Shown piece by piece: positions 43,687-51,972 of a DNA stretch of 58,851 bases (positions within the stretch are counted from its first letter, which is position 1; every line of letters begins with the position of its first letter). The DNA is from Ruminococcus sp. (GTDB lineage Bacteria > Bacillota > Clostridia > Oscillospirales > Ruminococcaceae), in contig NZ_JAEFAJ010000016.1 of NCBI RefSeq assembly GCF_016287535.1, positions 1-58,851 on the forward strand, in the 5' to 3' direction. The position numbers were made by a program, and so were the translations under genes. The notes under the pieces are model-generated. The model was not told the DNA's origin. It was given only the letters and a program-made list of their open reading frames with translations, and ran no database searches.

Positions 43687-44368
43687 CGATCTCGCTTATA
43701 TCGACGAGAACCTGCGCATAATAAAAGAGAGATGCGCCGAGGCTAAGGAGAAGTACCGCAGTCCCGGCGACGAGATCCGCATAATGGCTGTTACAAAGAC
43801 AGTTGCTCCGGAGGCGGTAAACCATGCTGTGAAGCTTGGTATCGACCTTCTCGGCGAGAACAGGGTGCAGGAGTATCTCTCAAAGGCTGACTTCTACGAC
43901 AAGTCGGCAGAGGTCCAGTTCATAGGTCATTTACAGACAAATAAAGTAAAATATATCATAAATACTGTAAGCATGATACAGTCCGTTGACAGCCTGAAGC
44001 TCGGACAGGAGATAAGCCGCCTCGCCGTCAGGAACGGCAGGGTGATGGATATTCTCTGCGAGGTGAATATAGGCGGGGAGGACTCCAAGAGCGGTATCGC
44101 TCCCTCAGGACTGAAAGAGCTTATCAGCGGTCTCTCAGAGCTTGAAGGAGTGCGCATAAGAGGTCTTATGACCATACCTCCGCCGTCAGACAGCGATATC
44201 TTCCTCGGAAGGATGAAGGAGCTGTATGACAGTATCTCCTCGGAGTACAGCGGTATGGATATACTCTCAATGGGCATGACTCACGATTACGCCGAAGCGA
44301 TAAGATACGGTTCAACACTGGTGCGTATAGGCACGGGACTGTTCGGCGCAAGAGACTATTCAAAGTAA
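43676..44368 (+). CDS. yggS: YggS/YlmE family PLP homeostasis protein
   Basis: 230 residues. A PLP-binding protein with an alanine-racemase-like barrel but no known catalysis. The PLP-binding Lys lies in IMAVTKTVAPEAV, followed by GENRVQEYLSK, FIGHLQTNKVKYI and the phosphate-binding C-terminal VRIGTGLFGARDY. GAGGAGGTC before the start lies within the end of the preceding gene. Confidence 0.94.
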   Translation: MKNDDLAYIDENLRIIKERCAEAKEKYRSPGDEIRIMAVTKTVAPEAVNHAVKLGIDLLGENRVQEYLSKADFYDKSAEVQFIGHLQTNKVKYIINTVSMIQSVDSLKLGQEISRLAVRNGRVMDILCEVNIGGEDSKSGIAPSGLKELISGLSELEGVRIRGLMTIPPPSDSDIFLGRMKELYDSISSEYSGMDILSMGMTHDYAEAIRYGSTLVRIGTGLFGARDYSK

Positions 44369-44400
44369 CTCCCGGCGGAAAGCCGTATATCAACACGGGA

Positions 44401-44458
44401 TACTCCGCATTGATCCTGTGAAGAGAGATAAAAATATATATAATGCGGAGAAGGAGTA
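44401..44458 (+). promoter_or_regulatory. sepF leader with two competing pairings
   Basis: TACTCCGCATT (44401-44411) can pair through CTCCGCATT with AATGCGGAG (44442-44450), leaving the ribosome binding site free. Alternatively its TACTCC can pair with GGAGTA (44453-44458), which is the ribosome binding site itself. The pairings share bases and exclude each other. Confidence 0.35.
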
Positions 44459-44463
44459 TTAAG

Positions 44464-44946
44464 ATGAAACTTTTTGAGAACATTAAGGAATTTTTCTTTG
44501 CTGAAGAGGACGACGATTTTGACGCAGATGTTCCGGTTCGTCACGAACGCGGCGAAAGAAGCGGTTTCTCATCAGCCGCTATGGACGATGCTCCCGTAAA
44601 TGAAGGCGGAATCAGCGGCGGAATGAGCAGGGAAAGAAGAAATAAAGTAGTTAATATACAGACAACAGCACAGCTTCAGGTGGTGCTGGTAAAGCCTTCT
44701 GCTTTCACAGACGCAAAGCAGATCGCAGATCACCTTATCGCAAAGAAGACAGTTGTACTCAACCTTGAGACGGCTTCGCCCGAAAACAAGAGAAGGATCA
44801 TCGACTTCCTCGTAGGCGTTGCTTACGCAAACGGCGGAAGCCTCAAGCCTGTCGCTAACCTCACATATATCATAACTCCCTACAATGTTGGATTTATCGG
44901 TGAGGATCTCGTAGGCGAGCTGGAGAACAACGGCGTATTCATCTGA
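44464..44946 (+). CDS. sepF: Cell division protein SepF
   Basis: 160 residues. A membrane-binding amphipathic N terminus (MKLFENIKEFFF) and acidic linker precede the SepF domain, with VVLVKPSAFTDAKQIADHLIAKKTVVLNLE and RRIIDFLVGVAYANGGSL. SepF polymerises and anchors FtsZ rings to the membrane. The start is the ATG at 44464 after AAGGAG. The stop shares a base with the ylmH ATG. Confidence 0.95.
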   Translation: MKLFENIKEFFFAEEDDDFDADVPVRHERGERSGFSSAAMDDAPVNEGGISGGMSRERRNKVVNIQTTAQLQVVLVKPSAFTDAKQIADHLIAKKTVVLNLETASPENKRRIIDFLVGVAYANGGSLKPVANLTYIITPYNVGFIGEDLVGELENNGVFI

Positions 44947-45704
44947 TGAACGATCCGACGGATAAGCTCTTTGCCGCAAGGCTCAGGGACATGGTATCAC
45001 TCTGTGAAAGGGACGGAGCACCCGTGTTCTCGTCCTTTTTCGATGAAAGACAGTGCGCGGAGGCAGAAGCGTGGTGCGCAAGGAATACAGGCAGCCTCAG
45101 GTACAGACTGTGGGGAGGCTATGATGACGCAAGACGCAGGATGCTGGCGGTATATCCGGATTATTGCGAGGACTATATCCTTGAGGATTTCCCCTTTGTC
45201 TGCCTTACCTTTGCCTACAGGGAGGAGGACAGGCTCTCTCACAGGGACTTCCTCGGCTCTTTCATGGGGCTGCAGCTGAAGCGCGATGTCATAGGAGATA
45301 TCGTTGTCACCGAGGGTACCGCACAGGCATTTGCCACAGAGGTGGCTGCAAAGATCATAAGCGGGAGCATATCCAAAATAGGCAGGGTCGGAGTGAAAAT
45401 CTCCGGCGATAAGCCGTTTATACTCGAAAACGCTCAGAAGTTTCAGGAAATAAGCGGAACAGTGGCTTCGCTGCGGCTCGACTGTGTTGTCGGACTTGCC
45501 GCGAAGATAAGCAGGGAAAAGGCTGCGGCACTTATCCGCGCTGACAGGGCAGAGGTAAATCATCTGCCGGTTTCATCAGTCTCCCATGAACTCAGGGGCG
45601 GAGATGTATTGTCAATTAGGGGCTACGGAAGATTTGTACTTTCTGAAATAAACGGTCATACAAAGAAAGACCGCATACACATTATCCTTAAAAAATATAT
45701 TTAG
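44946..45704 (+). CDS. YlmH-type S4-domain RNA-binding protein
   Basis: 252 residues. The N-terminal half contains FLGSFMGLQLKRDVIGDIV, typical of YlmH. The S4 RNA-binding domain is at the C terminus, with RLDCVVGLAAKISREKAAALI and RGGDVLSIRGYGRF. YlmH is linked to division in Gram-positives and has been proposed to act in ribosome-associated quality control. Overlaps sepF in TGATG. Confidence 0.92.
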   Translation: MNDPTDKLFAARLRDMVSLCERDGAPVFSSFFDERQCAEAEAWCARNTGSLRYRLWGGYDDARRRMLAVYPDYCEDYILEDFPFVCLTFAYREEDRLSHRDFLGSFMGLQLKRDVIGDIVVTEGTAQAFATEVAAKIISGSISKIGRVGVKISGDKPFILENAQKFQEISGTVASLRLDCVVGLAAKISREKAAALIRADRAEVNHLPVSSVSHELRGGDVLSIRGYGRFVLSEINGHTKKDRIHIILKKYI

Positions 45705-45716
45705 AGGTGAATTGAA

Positions 45717-46286
45717 ATGATAACTTCAAAAGACGTCAGAAACAAAAGATTTGAAAAAGCAGCTTTTGGATATAAGCAGGAGGAGATAGACGAGTTCCTC
45801 AATCAGCTGGAGGCTGAGCTGGACGAAATGGAGCGCGAGCGCTCTGAGGCAAACAGCAAGATACAGGTGCTCGCAGACAAGGTAAGAGAGTATATGAGAG
45901 ATGAGGACGCTCTCAAGGACGCTCTCCTCGGCGCTCAGAAGCAGGGCCATCAGGTGCTCAACGAAGCAAACGAGAAGGCTGAGAAGATCATCGCTGAGGC
46001 TCAGGCTAAGGCAGACGCACTGGAGGACGAGGCTGTACGTCAGCACGCTGAGGCTATGGAGAAGAACCGCGAGGAGATCGCAAAGGAAAAGGAAGCTCTC
46101 ATTGAAGCTCAGCAGCAGGTAGCAGACTTCAAGAAGAGCCTGTTCGATATGTACAAGAGCCACCTCGAACTCATTTCCTCTATGCCTGAGACCTTTGACG
46201 ACGAGACAGAGGAAGAGGAGACAGAGGAAAAAGCCGAAACAGCTGAAGAGATCGCAGCAGCAGTTGCGGCAGAGACCGAGGAATAA
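45717..46286 (+). CDS. divIVA: DivIVA domain protein
   Basis: 189 residues. The N-terminal membrane-curvature-sensing segment (DVRNKRFEKAAFGYKQEEIDEFLNQL) is followed by long coiled coil (about 30-150) and an acidic tail rich in Glu and Thr. DivIVA marks the poles and septum. It ends the yggS-sepF-ylmH-divIVA series; AGAGGTGA precedes the ATG. Confidence 0.94.
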   Translation: MITSKDVRNKRFEKAAFGYKQEEIDEFLNQLEAELDEMERERSEANSKIQVLADKVREYMRDEDALKDALLGAQKQGHQVLNEANEKAEKIIAEAQAKADALEDEAVRQHAEAMEKNREEIAKEKEALIEAQQQVADFKKSLFDMYKSHLELISSMPETFDDETEEEETEEKAETAEEIAAAVAAETEE

Positions 46287-46305
46287 TCAATAATCAAAAA
46301 GATCG

Positions 46306-46348
46306 AAAGGAGGATCTCTCGGAGCTTTTGAAAGAGAGATCGGATAGT
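46306..46348 (+). promoter_or_regulatory. ileS ribosome binding site bridged by a hairpin
   Basis: A strong site AAAGGAG (46306-46312) lies 36 bases before the ileS ATG. The interval holds a perfect 8-bp stem, GATCTCTC (46313-46320) with GAGAGATC (46334-46341). Folding would leave only seven bases between the site and ATG. Confidence 0.5.
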
Positions 46349-49126
46349 ATGGCACAGGATTATAACAGCACTCTTAATTTACCGCAGACAGAATTTCCCA
46401 TGCGCGGAAATCTGCCCAAGAGAGAGCCTGAAACTCTCCAGAAATGGGAGGACGAAAGACTCTACTACAAGATGATAGATAAGAATAAGGGCAAGCCTTC
46501 TTATATTCTTCACGACGGACCTCCCTACGCAAACGGCGAGATCCACCTTGGTCACGCGCTGAACAAGTCGTTAAAGGACTTCATCGTAAAGTATAAGAAT
46601 ATGAGCGGATTCTGTGCTCCCTACGTTCCCGGCTGGGATACACACGGTCTTCCTATCGAGCTGAAGGCTATGAAGGCTATCGGAGTTGAGAACGGCGCTA
46701 TCCCCGCGGTAGACCTGAGAAAGCACTGCCGTGAATACGCTATGACACAGGTCGCAAACCAGATGAAGGGCTTCAAGAGGCTCGGTTCACTGGGCGACTA
46801 CGATTACCCCTATCTTACCCTCCGTCCCGAGTACGAGGCAAGACAGGTAGAGGTATTCGGAGAAATGTCAAAGAAGGGCTATATGTACAAGGGCCTGAAG
46901 CCTGTCTACTGGTGCCCTGACTGTAATACAGCTCTTGCAGAGGCTGAGATAGAGTACTCCAACGATCCTTGCTATTCTATATATGTAAAGTTCAATGTTA
47001 CCGACGACAAGGGCATTTTCACAGGTCTCGGTCTTGATCTTTCAAAGATATTCTTCGTTATCTGGACAACTACCACATGGACTATCCCCGGCAACCTGGC
47101 TATATGCCTCGGTCCGGAGTACAACTATACCCTCGTTCACGTAGGCGACGAGTACTACGTAATGGCTGAGGAGCTTGTAAAGACCACTATGGAAACTGCC
47201 GGTATCACAGAGTATACCACAGACCATATTTTTACAGGCGCTGAGCTGGAGGGAATGAAGACAAAGCACCCCCTCTACGACCGTCCGTCACCGATAATCG
47301 TCGGCGACCACGTTACTCTTGAAAGCGGTACTGGCTGCGTACATACAGCTCCGGGCTACGGCGTCGAGGACTTTGAGGTGTGCAAGAACTACGACGATAT
47401 CGGCATAATCGTATGCGTTGACTCAAAGGGCAAGCAGACCGCCGAAGCAGGCGAGTTCGAGGGCATGGATACTGATCAGGCGAACAAGGCTATCGCCGCA
47501 AAGCTCACAGAGCTGGGCGCTATGCTGGCTACACAGAAGATCGTCCACCAGTATCCTCACTGCTGGCGCTGCAACAGTCCTATCATATACAGAGCTACAG
47601 AGCAGTGGTTCTGCTCGGTTAACGGCTTCAAGGACGAGGCTATAAAGGCTATCGAGTCCGTAAAGTGGATACCTGACTGGGGCGAGGACCGTATCAAGGG
47701 AATGGTCCGCGACAGAAGCGACTGGTGTATCTCACGTCAGAGAACATGGGGCGTTCCGATACCAGTTGTTTACTGCAAGGACTGCGGCAAGCCCATATAC
47801 AACGACGAGACTATCTCCGCTATCGCAGAGCTCTTCCGCAAGGAGGGCGCTGATTCATGGTGGACTAAGGATACAAGTGAGTTTATCCCCGCAAGCGTAA
47901 AGTGCGAATGCGGCTGCGGTGAATTCACCAAGGAATATGACATCATGGACGTATGGTTCGACAGCGGCGTATCCCATACTTCTGTTATGGAAGGCAAGGA
48001 CTTCCCCTGTCTTACATGGCCTGCTGATCTCTACCTTGAAGGTGCCGATCAGTACAGAGGCTGGTTCCAGTCGTCCCTCCTCACATCTGTTGTGTACAAG
48101 GGCTGCGCTCCTTACAAGGCAGTATGCACACACGGCTGGGTAGTTGACGGCGAGGGCAAGGCAATGCACAAGTCCCTCGGAAACGGTATCGACCCAAGTG
48201 AGATAACAGAGCAGTTCGGCGCTGATATCCTCAGACTCTGGGCAGCTTCTTCCGATTATCACAGCGATATCCGTATATCCAAGCCTATAATCAGCCAGCT
48301 TTCCGACGCCTACAAGAAGATCAGAAATACCGCACGTTTCATACTGGGCAACCTCGGAAACGGCGCGGGCTTCGATCCCGACAAGGACTGCGTAAGCGAC
48401 GATAAGCTCACAGAGCTCGACAAGTGGGCTCTCATGAAGCTGGACAACCTCATCGACACTATGAAGAAGGGCTACGAGGCATTTGATTTCCATATCGCCC
48501 TCCATGCTCTCCACAACTTCTGCGTAATAGATATGTCCAACTTTTACCTTGACATAATCAAGGACAGACTTTACTGCGAGAAGGAGGATTCAGTTCTCCG
48601 CCGCGCAGCTCAGACGGCAATGTACCGCATTATCAGTGCGATAACAAGACTTGCCGCACCTATCATTTCATTCACCGCTGAGGAGATATGGCAGTTCATG
48701 CCACACTCCGCAGACGACGACACTCAGAGTGTATTCCTCAATCAGATGCCGGAAAAGAGCGGCATTGAGTTCACAGCCGACTTCATTGACAAGTGGCAGT
48801 TCATTTACAACACAAGACTCGGAGCAAACAAGGCTCTTGAGGACGCAAGAAACGAAAAGACTATCGGTAAGTCCCTTGAGGCTAAGATCATTATCAGGAG
48901 CAGCGAGGCTGACTACGATAAATATGTATCTCTTGCTGACCAGCTCAAGGATATCCTCATCGTATCAGGCGTTGAGGTCGAAAAGGGCGGAGCCGAGACT
49001 GTTTACGAGGTCGCAAAGGCTGAGGGAGAAAAGTGCGAGCGCTGCTGGTGCTTCAGCAAGTACGTCGGCACAAATCATACTCACCCCACCCTCTGTGAGA
49101 GGTGTGCAGCAGCTGTGGAGGTCTGA
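46349..49126 (+). CDS. ileS: Isoleucyl-tRNA synthetase
   Basis: 925 residues, class I. Start MAQDYNSTLNLPQTEFPMR matches the family, so I use the ATG at 46349 and not the TTG at 46328. Motifs are HIGH-type GEIHLGHAL, KMSKS-type AMHKSLGNGIDP (Met and Lys-Ser conserved), the editing domain (about 200-390; TTTWTIPGNLAICLG) and the C-terminal zinc ligands CERCWCF...CERC. It follows divIVA as in many Gram-positives. No T-box leader is present: only 62 bases separate it from divIVA. Confidence 0.96.
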   Translation: MAQDYNSTLNLPQTEFPMRGNLPKREPETLQKWEDERLYYKMIDKNKGKPSYILHDGPPYANGEIHLGHALNKSLKDFIVKYKNMSGFCAPYVPGWDTHGLPIELKAMKAIGVENGAIPAVDLRKHCREYAMTQVANQMKGFKRLGSLGDYDYPYLTLRPEYEARQVEVFGEMSKKGYMYKGLKPVYWCPDCNTALAEAEIEYSNDPCYSIYVKFNVTDDKGIFTGLGLDLSKIFFVIWTTTTWTIPGNLAICLGPEYNYTLVHVGDEYYVMAEELVKTTMETAGITEYTTDHIFTGAELEGMKTKHPLYDRPSPIIVGDHVTLESGTGCVHTAPGYGVEDFEVCKNYDDIGIIVCVDSKGKQTAEAGEFEGMDTDQANKAIAAKLTELGAMLATQKIVHQYPHCWRCNSPIIYRATEQWFCSVNGFKDEAIKAIESVKWIPDWGEDRIKGMVRDRSDWCISRQRTWGVPIPVVYCKDCGKPIYNDETISAIAELFRKEGADSWWTKDTSEFIPASVKCECGCGEFTKEYDIMDVWFDSGVSHTSVMEGKDFPCLTWPADLYLEGADQYRGWFQSSLLTSVVYKGCAPYKAVCTHGWVVDGEGKAMHKSLGNGIDPSEITEQFGADILRLWAASSDYHSDIRISKPIISQLSDAYKKIRNTARFILGNLGNGAGFDPDKDCVSDDKLTELDKWALMKLDNLIDTMKKGYEAFDFHIALHALHNFCVIDMSNFYLDIIKDRLYCEKEDSVLRRAAQTAMYRIISAITRLAAPIISFTAEEIWQFMPHSADDDTQSVFLNQMPEKSGIEFTADFIDKWQFIYNTRLGANKALEDARNEKTIGKSLEAKIIIRSSEADYDKYVSLADQLKDILIVSGVEVEKGGAETVYEVAKAEGEKCERCWCFSKYVGTNHTHPTLCERCAAAVEV

Positions 49127-49139
49127 TCTGTATTATATT

Positions 49140-49165
49140 GCCTGTCGGCTGATCAGTCGGCAGGC
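49140..49165 (+). terminator. Terminator-like hairpin after ileS
   Basis: GCCTGTCGGCTGA and TCAGTCGGCAGGC pair along 13 positions with two G-T pairs. The T-tract is poor, so partial termination or mRNA stabilisation between ileS and lspA is likely. Confidence 0.5.
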
Positions 49166-49189
49166 AGTCTTATTGAAAGGATAAAACAA

Positions 49190-49699
49190 GTGGCTATATT
49201 ACTTGCTTTGCTGGCGGCAGCCCTTATCGCAGCCGATCAGCTTGTGAAATACTGGGCGATATATGAGCTGAAGCCCGTGGGAACTAAGGATTTTATCCAT
49301 ATCGGCGATTTTAAGATATTCGACCTTACCTACCTTGAAAACAAGGGAGCTATATTCGGAATGATGTCCGGAAAACGCTGGTTTCTTGTAGGTTTCACGA
49401 GTATCGTGGTGCTCGCAGGCATAATAATGCTCATAAAGGTGTACAGGCGCTCGAAATTCCTTGATGTGGCGATAGTTCTGTTCATTGCGGGAGGAATAGG
49501 CAATCTTATAGACCGTTTCCGCTTTGCCTATGTAGTGGATATGTTCGAGTTGAAACTCTTCCGCTTCGCTATATTCAACGTGGCTGACATATGCGTTACG
49601 GTGGCTTTCGTAATGCTGCTGATATACGGCATATTCATAGACCCGAAGATCGAGAAGGCAAAGAAAGCCGAAGCTGCGGCAGCAGAGAGCAATGAATGA
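49190..49699 (+). CDS. lspA: Lipoprotein signal peptidase (signal peptidase II)
   Basis: 169 residues, four membrane helices. Cleaves the signal peptide of lipoproteins, such as those at 30658 and 33102. Catalytic aspartates lie in GGIGNLIDRF and YVVDMFEL; AADQLVKYW is the first conserved box. The start is GTG at 49190, eight bases after AAAGGA. A lysine-rich tail overlaps rluD by eight bases. Confidence 0.95.
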   Translation: MAILLALLAAALIAADQLVKYWAIYELKPVGTKDFIHIGDFKIFDLTYLENKGAIFGMMSGKRWFLVGFTSIVVLAGIIMLIKVYRRSKFLDVAIVLFIAGGIGNLIDRFRFAYVVDMFELKLFRFAIFNVADICVTVAFVMLLIYGIFIDPKIEKAKKAEAAAAESNE

Positions 49700-50606
49700 A
49701 ACGGTAGTGCTTGCGGTAACTGCGGAGAATGCGGGAAGCCGTATCGACAGGTATATTTCGGACAATATTGCTGAGCTCACACGTTCTGCGGTCCAGGGTC
49801 TCATTGAAAAAGGACTTGTCCTTGTGAACGGCAAAGAGGTAAGCAAGAACTGCAAGCTGAAAGCAGGGGACGAGGTGACGGTGGAGATACCGGAGCCTGA
49901 GCCGATGGACGCTGTTCCGGAGAATATCCCCCTTGATATAGTTTATGAGGACGATGACCTCCTTGTTGTGAACAAGCCCAAGGGTATGGTAGTACACCCT
50001 GCTCACGGAAACTATACCGGCACTCTCGTGAACGCGCTCCTGCATCACTGCGGAGACAGCCTTTCGGGCATAAACGGAGTTATACGTCCGGGGATAGTAC
50101 ACCGTATCGACAAGAACACAAGCGGGCTGCTGATAGTTGCGAAGAACGACGCTTCTCACCTGAAGCTTGCGGAGCAGATAAAGGCTCACAGCTTCACGAG
50201 GGAATACGAGGCGGTAGCCTGCGGTTATTTCAAGGATACCGAGGGCACTGTGGACGCTCCCATAGGACGGCATAAGACCGACCGCAAGAAGATGTGCGTT
50301 ACCAGTGAGAATTCCCGCAACGCTGTCACTCATTACAGCGTGATAAAGCAGTACGGCGGCTACGCCCATGTGAGACTCAGGCTGGAAACTGGAAGAACTC
50401 ACCAGATAAGAGTACATCTCAGCTACATAGGACACCCTGTACTCGGAGATGACGTTTACGGGAAGCCCTTCAAGGGCATAGAGGGGCAGTGTCTCCACGC
50501 CCGTAAGATAGGCTTCATACACCCGTCAACAGGGGAGTATATGGAGTTTGAGAGCGGGCTGCCGGATTATTTCATATCGGTGCTCGCGAAGCTTGAAAAA
50601 ATGTAG
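49692..50606 (+). CDS. rluD: RluD-type rRNA pseudouridine synthase
   Basis: 304 residues. The N-terminal S4 domain (RSAVQGLIEKGLVLVNGKEV) precedes the catalytic domain with HRIDKNTSGLLIVAK, where the Asp is catalytic, and RTHQIRVHLSYIGHPVLGDDVYG. The protein corresponds to B. subtilis YlyB, also encoded directly after lspA. Which uridine it modifies is not fixed by sequence. Confidence 0.93.
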   Translation: MNETVVLAVTAENAGSRIDRYISDNIAELTRSAVQGLIEKGLVLVNGKEVSKNCKLKAGDEVTVEIPEPEPMDAVPENIPLDIVYEDDDLLVVNKPKGMVVHPAHGNYTGTLVNALLHHCGDSLSGINGVIRPGIVHRIDKNTSGLLIVAKNDASHLKLAEQIKAHSFTREYEAVACGYFKDTEGTVDAPIGRHKTDRKKMCVTSENSRNAVTHYSVIKQYGGYAHVRLRLETGRTHQIRVHLSYIGHPVLGDDVYGKPFKGIEGQCLHARKIGFIHPSTGEYMEFESGLPDYFISVLAKLEKM

Positions 50607-50617
50607 GAGGGATACCG

Positions 50618-51439
50618 TTGTTTGAAGATATATCAAAAGTAGTCCTGCTTAGCGACATGGACGGCACTCTCCTCAGCACTGACAAGAGGATAACCGACTC
50701 CGACAGACGTGCCATAGAGCATTTCAGGGAGCTGGGAGGACGATTTTCAGTGGCTACGGGACGCACAGTGCAGTCCTTTGACCAGTACCGCTCGATGCTG
50801 GGACTGAAATACCCCATAATCATGTACAACGGAGCGGCGATATATGATTATATGAGTGGGAAAACACTCTGTTCACACCCTCTCCCCGATAAGGCAAAGG
50901 CATATGTAACAGGTATCATGGAGCTTATGCCGGATGTGGGCGGAGAGGTGCTGAAAGCGGAGGGCACCTACGTTTTCAGCAATACCGATTATCAGCAGCT
51001 GCATACAAGGCTCTGCGGCATAGAGCCGTATTATAAGGAACTTGAAGAGATAGAGGAAGGCGGCTGGCTGAAGGTGCTGTTTGCCATGTCACCTGAGGAC
51101 GTGGAATGTATGGAGCTTCTTGTGAAGAAGCTCGGTTACGGGGACGTTGATTTTGTGAAGTCCTCGGAGATATTTTATGAAATGCTCCCCAAAGGAGTGA
51201 GCAAGGGCTCCGCTCTTGCGGAATACAGGAAGCTCAGCGGCATGGAGGACTGTACCTTTGTGTCGGTAGGCGACTTCGACAACGATATAGAGATGATAGT
51301 CGAAGCTGATCTGGGAGCTTGTCCTGCAAATGCGGAAGATTCCGTAAAGGCAAAGGCAGACCTTATACTCACCCGCACCAATGACGAGGGAGCCGTTTCA
51401 GAGCTCATAGAATATATCATCGAAAGGTGCAGAAAGTAG
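50618..51439 (+). CDS. Cof-type HAD family phosphatase
   Basis: 273 residues. Motif I is LLSDMDGTLLSTDK, motif II lies in SVATGR, motif III Lys is in VSKGSALAEY, and motif IV is VGDFDNDIEMI. These proteins dephosphorylate sugar phosphates or nucleotides; the substrate cannot be told. The start is TTG at 50618 after AGGAGGG. Co-oriented with rluD and the following small gene. Confidence 0.9.
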   Translation: MFEDISKVVLLSDMDGTLLSTDKRITDSDRRAIEHFRELGGRFSVATGRTVQSFDQYRSMLGLKYPIIMYNGAAIYDYMSGKTLCSHPLPDKAKAYVTGIMELMPDVGGEVLKAEGTYVFSNTDYQQLHTRLCGIEPYYKELEEIEEGGWLKVLFAMSPEDVECMELLVKKLGYGDVDFVKSSEIFYEMLPKGVSKGSALAEYRKLSGMEDCTFVSVGDFDNDIEMIVEADLGACPANAEDSVKAKADLILTRTNDEGAVSELIEYIIERCRK

Positions 51440-51443
51440 AACA

Positions 51444-51770
51444 ATGAAAAACAAGAAGGCGGCAATAATTGCATACATAATCGCAGTAGTGTGCGTACTG
51501 GGACTTATCGGGCTGCTCATTTACAGCAGGGTCAGCGGCAGGGCATCTGAAGCTGCCGCAAGCTTCACTCTTGAGGACGTGGCGATACTTGCGCTGGCGG
51601 TATCCGCTGTTCCAATGTGGATAATATCGTTCCTGCTCATGAAGGCTCTCAGGCTCAGGGGCACGCTCCACGAAAAACAGAACAAACTGCTCATATCACT
51701 GCCTGCGGCGGTGTGTACGGGCTTTTTCATCTTTTACGTCATAGTCCTTATTATGACAGCTATGAGATGA
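51444..51770 (+). CDS. Small three-helix membrane protein, unknown
   Basis: 108 residues with three hydrophobic helices (IIAYIIAVVCVLGLIGLLIY; VAILALAVSAVPMWIISFLL; AAVCTGFFIFYVIVLIMTAM). Starts four bases after the HAD gene and shares its transcript. No family recognised. Confidence 0.7.
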   Translation: MKNKKAAIIAYIIAVVCVLGLIGLLIYSRVSGRASEAAASFTLEDVAILALAVSAVPMWIISFLLMKALRLRGTLHEKQNKLLISLPAAVCTGFFIFYVIVLIMTAMR

Positions 51771-51808
51771 TGTACATATTTATTTTACATTTTTCAGCAA
51801 GAAATGCA

Positions 51809-51837
51809 TTGCAATAACTCAAATATTGCGGTATAAT
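51809..51837 (+). promoter_or_regulatory. Promoter of the transketolase operon
   Basis: TTGCAA (51809-51814), a 17-nt spacer and TATAAT (51832-51837). Transcription should start near 51844, just at the structured leader. Confidence 0.85.
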
Positions 51838-51840
51838 ATT

Positions 51841-51922
51841 GGTATAGCCAACCCCGCAGGGGCAGGACCGTCCGTCTGACCTTTCACTTTGAGGATGGAG
51901 GAGAAAGCCTGCCCCTGCTACC
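51841..51922 (+). ncRNA. Structured leader of the transketolase mRNA, possible new cis-regulatory RNA
   Basis: GCAGGGGCAGG (51856-51866) pairs perfectly with CCTGCCCCTGC (51908-51918), closed further out by GGTA/TACC. Within it CCGTCC (51868-51873) pairs with GGATGG (51893-51898). The loop sequence CTTTC (51881-51885) can pair with GAAAG (51903-51907) outside that helix, forming a pseudoknot. CCCC (51852-51855) could instead pair with GGGG (51859-51862), breaking the main stem, which suggests a switch. About 50 bases separate it from the tkt ATG, including a small ACGGC/GCCGT hairpin. It does not match the TPP riboswitch or another class I know. Structure is read by eye, without covariation. 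Confidence 0.5.
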
Positions 51923-51972
51923 AAAAAATGCAGATCACGGCATGAGCCGTTAAAAAAATATTGGAGGTCAAT

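Noticed and set aside
46287..46348. T-box leader for ileS
   Set aside because: Only 62 bases follow divIVA, too short, and the T-box core is missing.
51841..51972. TPP riboswitch in front of transketolase
   Set aside because: The conserved CTGAGA and CTGATCTGG..AAT.CCAGC elements are absent.
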